NCBI GenBank assembly: GCA_007845485.1
Contig: SDRW01000001.1
Coordinates: 186,001-250,000, forward strand
Direction of reading: 5' to 3'
DNA: 64,000 nucleotides
Source of the DNA: TM7 phylum sp. oral taxon 348
Lineage (GTDB): Bacteria; Patescibacteriota; Saccharimonadia; Saccharimonadales; Saccharimonadaceae
The position numbers were made by a program, and so were the translations under genes. Positions 54,121-63,239 of the stretch are shown here, piece after piece. Under the pieces are notes generated by a model. The model ran no database searches and was not told where the DNA came from. It was given only the letters and a program-made list of their open reading frames with translations. The first letter of the stretch is position 1; every line of letters begins with the position of its first letter.

Positions 54121-55083
54121 TTAATCCCTCTTTAACATCACCATAAACGCTTCACTCGGAATGTCAACCTTGCCGAAGCGTTTCATGCGCTTTTTACCGC
54201 GAGCTTGTTTAGCGAGGAGCTTCTTTTTACGGCTGACATCACCGCCGTACAGATAGCCAGTAACGTCTTTGCGGTAAGCGCCAATGTTTTCGCGGGCGAT
54301 AAACTTGCCGCCGATTGCTGCCTGCAATGCCACTTCAAAGCTCTGGCGCGGCACCACTTCTTTGAGTTTTTTGACGATCTCCCGGCCCAAGCCTGGCGCC
54401 TCCGAACGATGGCACATCACACTCAGCGCATCGACCATTTCGCCCGCCACATAAAAATCAACGCGCACCAAATCTTCCGCCTGGTAGCCCGCCAGCTCAT
54501 AGTTAAACGAACCGTAACCGCTAGTTACCGACTTCAATTGATCATAAAAATCAGTCAGTAAATTTGCCAGCGGTGCCGTAAAGGAAATCAGCGCCCTCTC
54601 GTCGATGTAGCTAAGGTTTTTCTGCCGGCCACGCTTGGCGACAATCAACTGAATCACCGCACCGATGTAGTCCTGCGGCACCACAATTTCACCATCAATC
54701 CACGGCTCGCGAACCTCGGTAATTTGCGCTGGGTCAGGTAGTTCGCTGGCTGATTTGATATCCAACTCCTCGCCGTTAGTCAGGCTGACTTGATAATCAG
54801 TGCTCGGATTAGTGACGATGAGATCCAAATTATACTCGCGCTCTAAACGCTCACGAATAATATCCATATGAAGTAACCCGAGGAAACCGATCCGCACGCC
54901 GTAGCCCAGCACTGGCGAATTTTCCGACTCAAACTGCAGCGCTGAATCGCTCAAACTCAGCTTCTCGATCGCTTCTTTCAGATCATTATAATCTTCGTTG
55001 GACACCGGGAAAAACCCCGCATAGACGAAGGGTTTGACTTCTTTGTAGCCAGGAAGAGGCTGGACAATAACTTTATTTGCCAT
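54121..55083 (-). CDS. lepA: LepA (elongation factor 4), C-terminal part
   Basis: Domains III, IV(G'') and the LepA-specific C-terminal domain of elongation factor 4. It begins MANKVIVQPLPGYKEVKP, exactly where the full-length protein crosses from domain II to domain III, and contains GFLGLLHMDIIRERLEREY, the family hallmark, and KKKLLAKQARGKKRMKRFG at the end. The 320 residues plus the 277 encoded at 56102-56935 equal a full LepA (about 597). It lacks the GTPase. It has its own start and an extended -10 (TGTTATAAT, 55091-55099) seven bases before ATG, so it may be expressed separately. Composition is GC-richer (54301-54360: 35 of 60) than the N-part (56161-56220: 21 of 60). Confidence 0.9.
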   Translation of the reverse strand: MANKVIVQPLPGYKEVKPFVYAGFFPVSNEDYNDLKEAIEKLSLSDSALQFESENSPVLGYGVRIGFLGLLHMDIIRERLEREYNLDLIVTNPSTDYQVSLTNGEELDIKSASELPDPAQITEVREPWIDGEIVVPQDYIGAVIQLIVAKRGRQKNLSYIDERALISFTAPLANLLTDFYDQLKSVTSGYGSFNYELAGYQAEDLVRVDFYVAGEMVDALSVMCHRSEAPGLGREIVKKLKEVVPRQSFEVALQAAIGGKFIARENIGAYRKDVTGYLYGGDVSRKKKLLAKQARGKKRMKRFGKVDIPSEAFMVMLKRD

Positions 55084-55090
55084 TTTGTAA

Positions 55091-55099
55091 ATTATAACA
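55091..55099 (-). promoter_or_regulatory. Extended -10 promoter of the lepA C-part
   Basis: TGTTATAAT on the minus strand, ending seven bases before ATG 55083. It lies downstream of the terminator that closes the inserted gene. Confidence 0.55.
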
Positions 55100-55144
55100 T
55101 TTTATAAATTTAGCGTCGATAATCCAGTATATATCAAAGTAAAT

Positions 55145-55169
55145 CCCCGTATTTTAACTTAATACGGGG
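55145..55169 (-). terminator. Terminator of the gene inserted in lepA
   Basis: Nine-base-pair perfect stem CCCCGTATT/AATACGGGG with a seven-base loop, 50 bases after the stop of the inserted gene. The 3' side is only moderately T-rich (ATTTACTTT). Confidence 0.7.
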
Positions 55170-55218
55170 TATATTCCTCCTTACTTTAAATAGTTAAATT
55201 GGGTTCGTTTTAGGCTAC

Positions 55219-55998
55219 CTAGCCCTGCCCTGTTAGTTTAACTGGGCGCTGCCGATAAATTACCTTGCCTTTTTTGTTCATGACATAGTAACCACAGCCT
55301 TCACCTTTAGGTCCGCCTTTTCCACCAAAGTAGAACATAACAGAATAGTCCGAACGGATTTCGACGAACACACCACTACGACGATACCTACTGGGAATGC
55401 CGATCTTTTCGGCCAAGTAATTACGATATGTAGCGAACTTTCGAGCTGAATTAGAATAATCCAAAACAGCAGATTTATGCTCTACTTGAGCATCATCCCT
55501 TTTCTCTTTGGCTGAATCAAAAATTGGTTTAAGCTCTTTGCGCTTACCCCTGTAGTCTCGAAGAGTATGCAAAACTTTGTCAAGTTCAGCTTGAGCTGCA
55601 ATAATCATATTATTGTGATGACAAATGTCTTGATCATAGCAAGAATATTCTTCCTCATACTCGCGAATCTGAATTCTCAGAGTAGAACTCAGGTGGCGAC
55701 TTTCAGATTTCTGAAGTTTCTCTTGCAGTCGCTCTATCATTTCTAGTAAGTTATCTAGAACTCCTTCGATGAATTTGACATTACAACCACACAAACTACG
55801 CATACGCTTGAAAGATTCTTTATCATCCAGATACTTTTCGTACTCACCTTGCTCTAAATACCATGCTTGATTCAAGGAGTCACGTGCAGTAACCAGTTTA
55901 TTGCCAGCTTCTTTCAGTTCTTTATAGGCATCTTTTTTGACTTGCCTTGATTCATTCATAGCTTTCATCAAAACGTCAAGCCTCTTGCCTGGCAACAT
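55219..55998 (-). CDS. Unknown coiled-coil protein inserted between the two parts of lepA
   Basis: A 259-residue soluble protein of no recognised family. Residues about 5-185 are charged helix with heptad-like Leu/Glu/Lys, containing CGC near 69-71 and a Cys/His cluster (CYDQDICHHN, about 120-130). Residues about 195-259 switch to a compact, Gly- and Tyr-rich basic beta-like domain (VFYFGGKGGPKGEGCGYYV in outline). I see no LAGLIDADG, GIY-YIG or HNH motif, no intein end and no transposase DDE. It is a complete transcription unit: consensus promoter, operator-like palindromes, Shine-Dalgarno (AGGTGA) and terminator. That fits a self-contained cargo gene inserted into lepA. Confidence 0.75.
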   Translation of the reverse strand: MLPGKRLDVLMKAMNESRQVKKDAYKELKEAGNKLVTARDSLNQAWYLEQGEYEKYLDDKESFKRMRSLCGCNVKFIEGVLDNLLEMIERLQEKLQKSESRHLSSTLRIQIREYEEEYSCYDQDICHHNNMIIAAQAELDKVLHTLRDYRGKRKELKPIFDSAKEKRDDAQVEHKSAVLDYSNSARKFATYRNYLAEKIGIPSRYRRSGVFVEIRSDYSVMFYFGGKGGPKGEGCGYYVMNKKGKVIYRQRPVKLTGQG

Positions 55999-56031
55999 TT
56001 ACATCACCTATCCTATACTGTAAGGAGCGAA

Positions 56032-56053
56032 GTTATAACGGGATTGTTATAAC
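56032..56053 (-). promoter_or_regulatory. Tandem palindromic boxes downstream of the -10 (putative operator)
   Basis: Two copies of the perfect palindrome GTTATAAC, at 56032-56039 and 56046-56053, 14 bases apart start to start. They cover the expected transcription start and early leader of the inserted gene, a place where a repressor would block initiation. Confidence 0.5.
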
Positions 56054-56061
56054 CATAACTT

Positions 56062-56089
56062 ATTATACATATTTTTAATATTTTGTCAA
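56062..56089 (-). promoter_or_regulatory. Consensus sigma70-type promoter of the inserted gene
   Basis: TTGACA (56084-56089), 16-base spacer, TATAAT (56062-56067): a perfect consensus in both hexamers, the strongest promoter in the window. Confidence 0.75.
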
Positions 56090-56101
56090 TCAGAAATTAA
56101 T

Positions 56102-56935
56102 TTAATCAAAATACTTCTTTAAACTAACCGTATCACCAACCCGAGCCTCACGGGTGGTTTTAAGATTAGTGATAATATACCCAATCTCACCAGTATCAAG
56201 TAATGGGTCAGAACACATAGTTGGACTTAGATGCCCAACTTCTAATGCTAAACCATTAGCATTAGTAGCAAGCATATGAATCGCCTCACCCTTTTTAATT
56301 TGCCCATCAACTAGTCGCACATATAGAATCACGCCGCGGTAATCATCGTAGTAACTATCAAAAATAAGTGCCCGTACTGGACTATTTAATTCACCCTTTG
56401 GTGAAGGAATTCTCTCTATAATTGCATCTAATACCTGGTCAACATTCTGGCCAGTTTTAGCAGAAATTTGAATAATATCACTTTCATTACATCCTAGCAG
56501 ATTGATCACCTGCTTAGAGACACGCGGTACATCGGCAGCTGGTAAGTCTACTTTATTTAGAACGGGGATTATTTTTAAATCCTGCTCCATCGCTAAATAA
56601 ACATTAGCTAATGTCTGCGCCTGAATACCCTGGCTAGCGTCAACCACCAACACCGCGCCTTCACATGCCTGTAAACTACGCGATACCTCATAACTAAAGT
56701 CTACATGCCCTGGAGTATCAATCAAATTTAAATGAATTCCTTTATAACACATTCTAACAGGCGCAAGTTTTATAGTTATACCTTTTTCACGCTCTAAATC
56801 CATACTATCAAGTAACTGTGATTTCATCTCACGCTTAGCAACCGTCCCCGTCATCTCCATCATTCGATCAGCCAACGTTGATTTACCATGATCTATGTGG
56901 GCGATAATACAAAAATTACGAATTTTATCCTGCAT
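56102..56935 (-). CDS. lepA: LepA (elongation factor 4), N-terminal part
   Basis: GTPase domain and domain II of the back-translocating elongation factor 4. G1 is AHIDHGKST, G2/G3 region EREKGITIKLAPV and DTPGHVDFSYEV, G4 NKVDLP, G5 SAKTG. Domain II ends in RVGDTVSL, then five residues (KKYFD) and TAA that do not belong to LepA. Alone it would be a 277-residue two-domain GTPase without the ribosome-reaching C-terminal domain. AT-rich like the bulk genome. Extended -10 TGTTATAAT lies ten bases before ATG. The remaining domains are encoded 1 kb downstream after an inserted gene. Confidence 0.92.
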   Translation of the reverse strand: MQDKIRNFCIIAHIDHGKSTLADRMMEMTGTVAKREMKSQLLDSMDLEREKGITIKLAPVRMCYKGIHLNLIDTPGHVDFSYEVSRSLQACEGAVLVVDASQGIQAQTLANVYLAMEQDLKIIPVLNKVDLPAADVPRVSKQVINLLGCNESDIIQISAKTGQNVDQVLDAIIERIPSPKGELNSPVRALIFDSYYDDYRGVILYVRLVDGQIKKGEAIHMLATNANGLALEVGHLSPTMCSDPLLDTGEIGYIITNLKTTREARVGDTVSLKKYFD

Positions 56936-56961
56936 ATTAAGGCATATTATAACATAAACTA

Positions 56962-58590
56962 TTAAGCCCTAAAGAATACCTTGCGCAGTTTACGCATCAC
57001 TGGCTCAGATTCCTTAATCTGTAATAAACGACTAAGCATTAAGTATGTACTCAAACTAACTAGCACTATAAGTATAAACTTTGGTACAGCCTCATAAAGA
57101 CTTCTTGCTCCAGCTTCAAAAGGTAGCCAGTGTACCATAAAGTAACATATTATCGACATAAACCCAGCCGCACTAGCCATCCTTAATATACCTTGCCAGA
57201 AATATTTATTAAGCACTCCAGGGGTTCGCATCTCCATCATTGTAAACAGAATTACAACCTCGACAATTGCTACTATTGCCTGAGCAACAGCCAATCCATA
57301 TGCGCCATAGCGCAAGCTAAAAGTAAACCAAATTGCTAAAAATACATTTAATGATATAGCCACAATTGATATATAAAGTGGCGTCTTAGTATCCTGCTGG
57401 GCATAAAAACTTCGCGCCAAAATATGATAAAGACACCGAAATAGAATAGCCACCGCAAAAACGCCAAGCAATCCAGCCATTAAAGAATTACCACGGTGAC
57501 TTATAAAACTCACTACATATCCACGAGTAAAGTATGTAATTATAGCAACAGGTAAAGCAAGCCATATAATTGCTCTAATTACAGAACGGAGTTCATCTTT
57601 AAACAGGTCTATACGGTTTTCGGATAATCTTTCAGTTAGACGCGGAAATGCCGCTGTACTTATAGATACACCTATTAAATTAATCGGTACAACATGAAGA
57701 GTAGTAGCCTGCTGAAAAATTCGCACGGTGCCTTCAGTCATGCGACTAGCTAAATTAGTTTCCATTAGACTAACTACGTAATCCATACCCTGATCAAATG
57801 ATCGAGCAGGTAATAAGTTAAGTACTTTTCTAAAACCTTTATTTCGCCAAAAAATCTTAAATTCATAATCAAAACCAAGACCTATTAAGCCAATGGAACT
57901 GACTACCAGTTGTAGAATAGATCCAAGCACTACACCAAGCGCCACACCCATTATGCCCCCTTCAAATATTTGAAAACCAAATATATTTATACCACCAGTA
58001 AATACTGTAGCTCCAATTATAATACCTATATTATAGATAGTTGGAGCCAAGGCGTAAAAAGCAAATCGACCAACCGCCTGCTGAACACTGGCTATCACAG
58101 TCGCAATAGCAAACAAGAATGGGTTAACAGCTATCACACGCATCATACTAACAGCTAACGCCATACCAGATTCACTAAGACCTGGTGCAATAATATAGCG
58201 CAATAACGGCTCGGCAAATATTATTATAAGAATACTAGTTACCAATGTTATTAGCGCCATAAAATTAATCAAACTGGCGCTAAGTTGCCAGGCGGATTTC
58301 TTATTACCTGTTGCTAACCTTTGATTAAAAACAGGTATAAAAGTGACGCTCAATGCCCCAGAGACTAATATGAAAAACATAAAGTCAGGTACAGTAAAAG
58401 CCGCTGTATATGCATCAATTCCAACAGGATAACATGGACCCTCGCAATTCAGATACTGCGAATTTAAAATACGATCTCTGTACAATCCAAGCCCACTAGA
58501 TAAAAGGGTAGATCCTGCTAGTAAAGTAGCTGCCAGCTGTACTGTTATACGCTGGTTCATCTTCTGTACTACGCGTCTAACCCTACCCAT
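56962..58590 (-). CDS. murJ: MurJ lipid II flippase
   Basis: MOP-family transporter that moves lipid II across the membrane for wall synthesis. The 542 residues have about 14 membrane segments, with the family stretch LSSGLGLYRDRILN near the N-terminus, SGALSVTFIPVF at about 80-90 and a central ARSFDQGMDYVVSLMETNLASR-type block. It fits with MurT/GatD and the class A PBP. It starts 11 bases after the ftsH stop. Confidence 0.93.
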   Translation of the reverse strand: MGRVRRVVQKMNQRITVQLAATLLAGSTLLSSGLGLYRDRILNSQYLNCEGPCYPVGIDAYTAAFTVPDFMFFILVSGALSVTFIPVFNQRLATGNKKSAWQLSASLINFMALITLVTSILIIIFAEPLLRYIIAPGLSESGMALAVSMMRVIAVNPFLFAIATVIASVQQAVGRFAFYALAPTIYNIGIIIGATVFTGGINIFGFQIFEGGIMGVALGVVLGSILQLVVSSIGLIGLGFDYEFKIFWRNKGFRKVLNLLPARSFDQGMDYVVSLMETNLASRMTEGTVRIFQQATTLHVVPINLIGVSISTAAFPRLTERLSENRIDLFKDELRSVIRAIIWLALPVAIITYFTRGYVVSFISHRGNSLMAGLLGVFAVAILFRCLYHILARSFYAQQDTKTPLYISIVAISLNVFLAIWFTFSLRYGAYGLAVAQAIVAIVEVVILFTMMEMRTPGVLNKYFWQGILRMASAAGFMSIICYFMVHWLPFEAGARSLYEAVPKFILIVLVSLSTYLMLSRLLQIKESEPVMRKLRKVFFRA

Positions 58591-58601
58591 AGACTAAAAA
58601 C

Positions 58602-60503
58602 CTATTTATGCAAACGTGCCGACTCTGGCAGATGTGCATTTTTCAAAATTTCGTTAACTTCTTTTTCTTCAAGTGTTTCTTTATCTAACAAAGCATTTGC
58701 CAGATCATCTAGACTCTTGCGGTTCTTACTGTCTGTTAAGATTATCTCTGCACGCTTAGATGCCTCTTTCACTAAGGCCTCAACTTCCTCATCTATAGCC
58801 TTAGCAGTAGCATCAGAGTATGGTCTAGAATGGGTTATCTTATCAAATACCATACCGCCATTATCATCATGAAAGACTTGGTCACGTAATTTCTTACCCA
58901 TACCCTGTTCGATCACCATATCACGAGCGATTTCAGTAGCTTTACGTAAATCAGAACCTGCGCCAGTCGTAATTCCATCATCACCATATAAAATCTTCTC
59001 AGCTATACGACCACCCATGGCTCTAGCTAAAACGTCTTTAAACTCATAAACGCTAGTGTAGCTCTTATCTTCAGGTGGCAAGAACCATGTTACACCACCA
59101 GTTCCACCACGTGGGATAATTGTAACCTTATGGACTGGGTCAGAATCTGGCAAGACATGGCCGACTAAAGCATGGCCTGCTTCGTGATAAGCCGTAAGCT
59201 CTTTTTCTTTTTCATTCATAACTTTAGCTTTTCGCTCTGGTCCAATCGCTACTTTCTCAAAAGCTTCTGTTAAATCTGCATTGCTAATTTTTTTAGCATT
59301 ACGACGTGCAGCAATAATTGCAGCTTCATTAGCAATATTTGCCAAATCCGCACCACTACTACCAGCAGTTTTAGCAGCCATTTTATCTAAATTAACATCT
59401 TCCTCGGTAGGTTTATTTTTAAAGTGAACCTTTAGAATTTCTTCGCGATCCTTTCGTTCTGGAAGAGTAATATTTGTACGCCTATCAAATCGACCAGGTC
59501 GTAAAAGCGCTGGATCAAGAACATCGGCTCGATTAGTTGCCGCCAAAACAATTACATTTGTACCAGTTTCAAATCCATCCATTTCAACCAAAATTTGGTT
59601 TAATGTCTGTTCACGCTCATCATGACCGCCACCCATACCGCTACCACGCTTACGGCCAACCGCATCAATCTCGTCGATGAATATAATTGATGGAGAATTC
59701 TTCTTGGCTTTTGAGAATAAATCTCTCACACGGCTAGCACCAACACCTACAAACATCTCCACAAATTCAGAACCAGATATAGAAAAGAAGGGTACATTGG
59801 CCTCGCCAGCAACAGCTCTTGCTAACATAGTTTTACCTGTACCAGGATTTCCTACTAAAAGAACACCTTTTGGTATTTTGGCACCTAGTTCTTTATACTT
59901 TTTAGGATGCTTCAAGAAATCTACAACCTCTTCAAGATCCTGCTTAGCCGAATCATTACCAGCTATATCACTAAACAGAACTTTTTCTTTATCAAGTCCG
60001 TAGAGTTTTGCTTTACTTTTACCAAATCCCATAGCCTGATTATTCTGACCTTGAGCCGAACGCATCATAAACATAAAGAATCCAATAATCAGTAATGTAG
60101 GCACAAGAATAATAGCCAAATTCCATAAAGTATTACCTGTTTGTGAAGGTTCTTTATCTTGGATAATTGTTTGCTTTGCTTGGTTGTTTAAATTATTATC
60201 ACGAAGTAAAGTAGTAACGCCGCCTTGAACGTAAGATTTCTGTGAAGGTTTTTGCTTATTCTTTTCCGTAATCTTAAGAAGACCGCCTTGACCCTCAATC
60301 TTACTAATTTCACCCTTATTAGCACGATTAATTACATCAGATATTGGTACTTCTTTTAAATTCTCTGGTGGATTAAAAATTGCAATTAAGGCCAAACCAC
60401 CTACAATAACGATTGCCCAAAACAAACTCAAACGCAAAATGTTAGCAGCTTTACCTGTATTTTTAGATCGGCGTGGACCTTTTGGAGGCATAGATTTTGC
60501 CAT
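58602..60503 (-). CDS. ftsH: FtsH ATP-dependent zinc metalloprotease
   Basis: Membrane-anchored AAA+ protease for membrane-protein quality control. There are two membrane spans (about 25-45 and 128-148) flanking a small external domain. AAA+ follows with Walker A GNPGTGKT, Walker [16 protein letters not shown], and the second-region-of-homology sequence [21 protein letters not shown]. The M41 protease has HEAGH and a downstream GSDLRKAT motif. The 633-residue length is standard. It lies between tilS and murJ; a TATAAT lies about 50 bases upstream. Confidence 0.97.
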   Translation of the reverse strand: MAKSMPPKGPRRSKNTGKAANILRLSLFWAIVIVGGLALIAIFNPPENLKEVPISDVINRANKGEISKIEGQGGLLKITEKNKQKPSQKSYVQGGVTTLLRDNNLNNQAKQTIIQDKEPSQTGNTLWNLAIILVPTLLIIGFFMFMMRSAQGQNNQAMGFGKSKAKLYGLDKEKVLFSDIAGNDSAKQDLEEVVDFLKHPKKYKELGAKIPKGVLLVGNPGTGKTMLARAVAGEANVPFFSISGSEFVEMFVGVGASRVRDLFSKAKKNSPSIIFIDEIDAVGRKRGSGMGGGHDEREQTLNQILVEMDGFETGTNVIVLAATNRADVLDPALLRPGRFDRRTNITLPERKDREEILKVHFKNKPTEEDVNLDKMAAKTAGSSGADLANIANEAAIIAARRNAKKISNADLTEAFEKVAIGPERKAKVMNEKEKELTAYHEAGHALVGHVLPDSDPVHKVTIIPRGGTGGVTWFLPPEDKSYTSVYEFKDVLARAMGGRIAEKILYGDDGITTGAGSDLRKATEIARDMVIEQGMGKKLRDQVFHDDNGGMVFDKITHSRPYSDATAKAIDEEVEALVKEASKRAEIILTDSKNRKSLDDLANALLDKETLEEKEVNEILKNAHLPESARLHK

Positions 60504-60569
60504 AAAACTGTTATTATTCCTTTCTATCTTGTCAAACGAATATTCCCACTCGTATTATTATACCATCTT

Positions 60570-61397
60570 TTAGCAAAACTCTAACCAAAATTCTGATATC
60601 GAAAAACACATACTAACCGATGAGTTTAATGTCCTTTTAGAACCAGCTTTGGCAGTTTTTATAGAAATCAATATATCGTTTAGTTGTGGGCGAGTTTGCG
60701 CTATACCTTTATTAAGCAAAAAGTTTCGCAAGATTTCAACAGCTACATCATTTGATATCATCAAATAAAAATACCTAGAATTTTTAGAAAATTTAGCAGT
60801 TTCTTTATTGATATCTCTAGCAATTTTAGTCTGATTACGCCAGAGTTGAATTAGATTTTGTTTAATAGACGGATTTAAGGTTTTAATTCTTTTACGCAGA
60901 CGATTGCGCAAATATAAATCACTACTATTTGTACTATCTTCTCGCCATTCTAATCCGTTCTTTTTAGCATACAATAGTAAATCATTCTTATAAAAACAGG
61001 TTAAAGGACGGTAAATATCTTTAGCGCTCATAACAGCTAATCCACGCCAACCAGTTCCTCGTACCAAATTTATGGCAATAGTTTCTATAATATCGTCAGC
61101 ATGATGAGCTGTTACTATCTTGGCATTGAACTCTTTAGATAATTTACGTAAAAAAGCATAGCGTTGATCACGAGCAACCTCTTCACTAGCATGGAGACCT
61201 AAATTTAAATCTATTTGGCGGTATTGCATTCCATATTTAGCTGACATTTTCCGTACAAAATCGGCATCCTCTGAAGATTCCACACGAATGCCATGATTAA
61301 CATGAGCTACTATAATATCACTAGTTTTATAACGCTTTGATAATAAGTCTAGCAATACTACAGAATCAACCCCACCGCTGATTGCTGCAATTAACAT
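60570..61397 (-). CDS. tilS: TilS, tRNA(Ile)-lysidine synthetase (minimal form)
   Basis: Converts C34 of tRNA-Ile(CAU) to lysidine so that AUA is read as Ile. The PP-loop SGGVDSVVLL (7-16) opens the protein; VTAHHADDIIETIAINLVRG and the RPLTCFYK block follow. ATG 61397 is chosen: the frame continues 40 codons upstream but that part overlaps the poly-Gly tail of the DUF2207 gene and is not TilS-like, and the DUF2207 stop lies four bases before this ATG. At 275 residues it lacks the C-terminal domains of the 430-residue E. coli enzyme. Confidence 0.92.
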   Translation of the reverse strand: MLIAAISGGVDSVVLLDLLSKRYKTSDIIVAHVNHGIRVESSEDADFVRKMSAKYGMQYRQIDLNLGLHASEEVARDQRYAFLRKLSKEFNAKIVTAHHADDIIETIAINLVRGTGWRGLAVMSAKDIYRPLTCFYKNDLLLYAKKNGLEWREDSTNSSDLYLRNRLRKRIKTLNPSIKQNLIQLWRNQTKIARDINKETAKFSKNSRYFYLMISNDVAVEILRNFLLNKGIAQTRPQLNDILISIKTAKAGSKRTLNSSVSMCFSISEFWLEFC

Positions 61398-61401
61398 AAT
61401 C

Positions 61402-63150
61402 TTACCAGCCGCCGCCTCCTCCGCCGCCTCCGCCGCCGCCAGTAAATCCACCACCACCAGAACCACCATCTGATGATGAGAAACTACTGACACTAGACGC
61501 CACGGATGACAAACCACTCATACCAGAAGCAAACGCAGCTGCGTTAAATGTTCCCTGACCATAATACCAATCAGGATTACTACCAACTTGTTCGTAATAT
61601 TTGCCAAGTTGTTTTGTCCATTCTTTTTCACTACCAAACAAAACAGCATAAGGCAACACGCGCTCGTATAATTTTACAAGTTGCTTTTCATCATTTGTAT
61701 CAACCTTAACTTTATCAGCCCCCTCTGGACTTTGTAACATTTTTAATCTTTCAGTTTCTGCTACTTCAATATACATTTTTAAGCCAGCTAAATAGCGTCG
61801 TAAGGCTAGACCCTTATCTGTTAGAACCTTCTTCTTGGACATACCAAAAGACACAGCTGAAGCAAATAATATAATTGGAGAAAGTAATATTATTCCAATA
61901 ATTAGCAAGATTTTAGATCGTTTCTTGAATGTATCACCATGAGTCTGATTATATTCCCTTAGATCATATTTACCCTCCATTAGGTTAGATAGATTACTCT
62001 CATCATCAAATGTACGTCTAGTATACGACAAATTATTCTGCAATTTTTCTAATTTTAATTTATCACCAACCTTAGGTAATAACCCGTTGAACATATCGCT
62101 TAAGACTTCTCTTTCTTCATCTAAAAGATCTTGTGGATCACGTGTAACTTCAATTTCATAATGCATAGTTCTTAAAATTTTACTCTTGCCTGTCTCGTAA
62201 ATTTTAATGTAATGACGCACAGCAAAATCCAAAATCTGGGCAGCCATAGTAGAGCCTTTTAGAGTATCATGGCGGCGTAAAATATTAGCTGATACTTTTA
62301 TACTAGTGTTTTTAGGTGGAATATATTCGGGTGTAATCGGATCTAATTCAGACTTTCGACCAATAGAAGCATAGTAAGATATTGACAGCCAGATGATAAT
62401 AATTATCCCAGGGATACTAACAAGTATCTGCAAAAACAACCAATTCTCAAATAACTGTTCGGCTAAAGTTTTCTGATATGGAGTAAAGGTACCTGATTTA
62501 AAACCTAACGCTATAGTTACTCCCTCGCCTCGAGATAAAGCACCTCCTAAAAATTTAATATCGTTTTTATCATCAATAAAGTCGCAACGGGTTGTTGATC
62601 CGTGGCTACCTTTATAACAATTAGGCGCAGATTGACGGGCAGCAGCAATTTTATCACTGAGTCTTATATTAATTCTTGAATTTGAAATCGGAACTCGCCA
62701 TTCATTACCAATCACATCCCAATAGAATTCATCTCTCTTTGTATCACTATAATATTTAGTCACGTCACGTTGGCTATATTTTATAATATAGGTTTTTTTA
62801 CCCTCTACATAAGTATCTTTATCACCAATCCTAAGCTCATCATCCTTCCATTTATATTGCAAGGCGTTACCGTTTTCATCCGTAACTGATTCAAGTATGA
62901 AATTAGTTGAATGACCATCATAACTTTTTACAAAAGTTGGCGCAATTCCATGATTTTGATTTGGTGGAAAATCGGCAGTTATACGCCAAGTCGCTTTTAG
63001 TGAAGAGCGACCTTCATTGTCACGCCCAAGCTCATAATCGGCATCAAAAGTTTTTATATTAAAATTATCAGCTGATGCGACGCAAATTCCACAGTTTACG
63101 CCAAAAGCTATAAAACTTGCAAGTATCAAACCTAAAAATAACTTCTTCAT
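61402..63150 (-). CDS. DUF2207 family membrane protein with poly-Gly tail
   Basis: A 582-residue predicted membrane protein. The signal peptide is at about 1-27. The extracytoplasmic DUF2207 domain (about 30-225) contains YIIKYSQRDVTKYYSDTKRDEFYW-type sequence; membrane spans lie at about 240-262 and 405-432, with a cytoplasmic linker (about 265-400). It ends in a low-complexity SSFSSSDGGSGGGG stretch followed by a run of Gly and a final Trp. This Gly/Ser tail is typical of DUF2207 proteins, whose function is unknown. tilS begins four bases after its stop, so the two are coupled. Confidence 0.85.
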   Translation of the reverse strand: MKKLFLGLILASFIAFGVNCGICVASADNFNIKTFDADYELGRDNEGRSSLKATWRITADFPPNQNHGIAPTFVKSYDGHSTNFILESVTDENGNALQYKWKDDELRIGDKDTYVEGKKTYIIKYSQRDVTKYYSDTKRDEFYWDVIGNEWRVPISNSRINIRLSDKIAAARQSAPNCYKGSHGSTTRCDFIDDKNDIKFLGGALSRGEGVTIALGFKSGTFTPYQKTLAEQLFENWLFLQILVSIPGIIIIIWLSISYYASIGRKSELDPITPEYIPPKNTSIKVSANILRRHDTLKGSTMAAQILDFAVRHYIKIYETGKSKILRTMHYEIEVTRDPQDLLDEEREVLSDMFNGLLPKVGDKLKLEKLQNNLSYTRRTFDDESNLSNLMEGKYDLREYNQTHGDTFKKRSKILLIIGIILLSPIILFASAVSFGMSKKKVLTDKGLALRRYLAGLKMYIEVAETERLKMLQSPEGADKVKVDTNDEKQLVKLYERVLPYAVLFGSEKEWTKQLGKYYEQVGSNPDWYYGQGTFNAAAFASGMSGLSSVASSVSSFSSSDGGSGGGGFTGGGGGGGGGGGW

Positions 63151-63239
63151 ATACTATATTATATATTACATCATGAGCAATAAACCTAGTTTTAATTAAA
63201 GATTTATATTTATCGTAAAAGTGTTATAATTAACGTAAT

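Noticed and set aside
54121-56935. Group I intron or intein as the cause of the lepA interruption
   Set aside because: The N-part ends in a stop, so it is not an intein. The insert has its own promoter and terminator and no homing-endonuclease motif, and I could not find intron core elements by eye. Folding with a covariance model would settle this.
61398-61517. N-terminal extension of tilS by 40 residues
   Set aside because: It overlaps the poly-Gly tail of the DUF2207 gene in another frame and has no similarity to TilS; ATG 61397 follows the DUF2207 stop directly.
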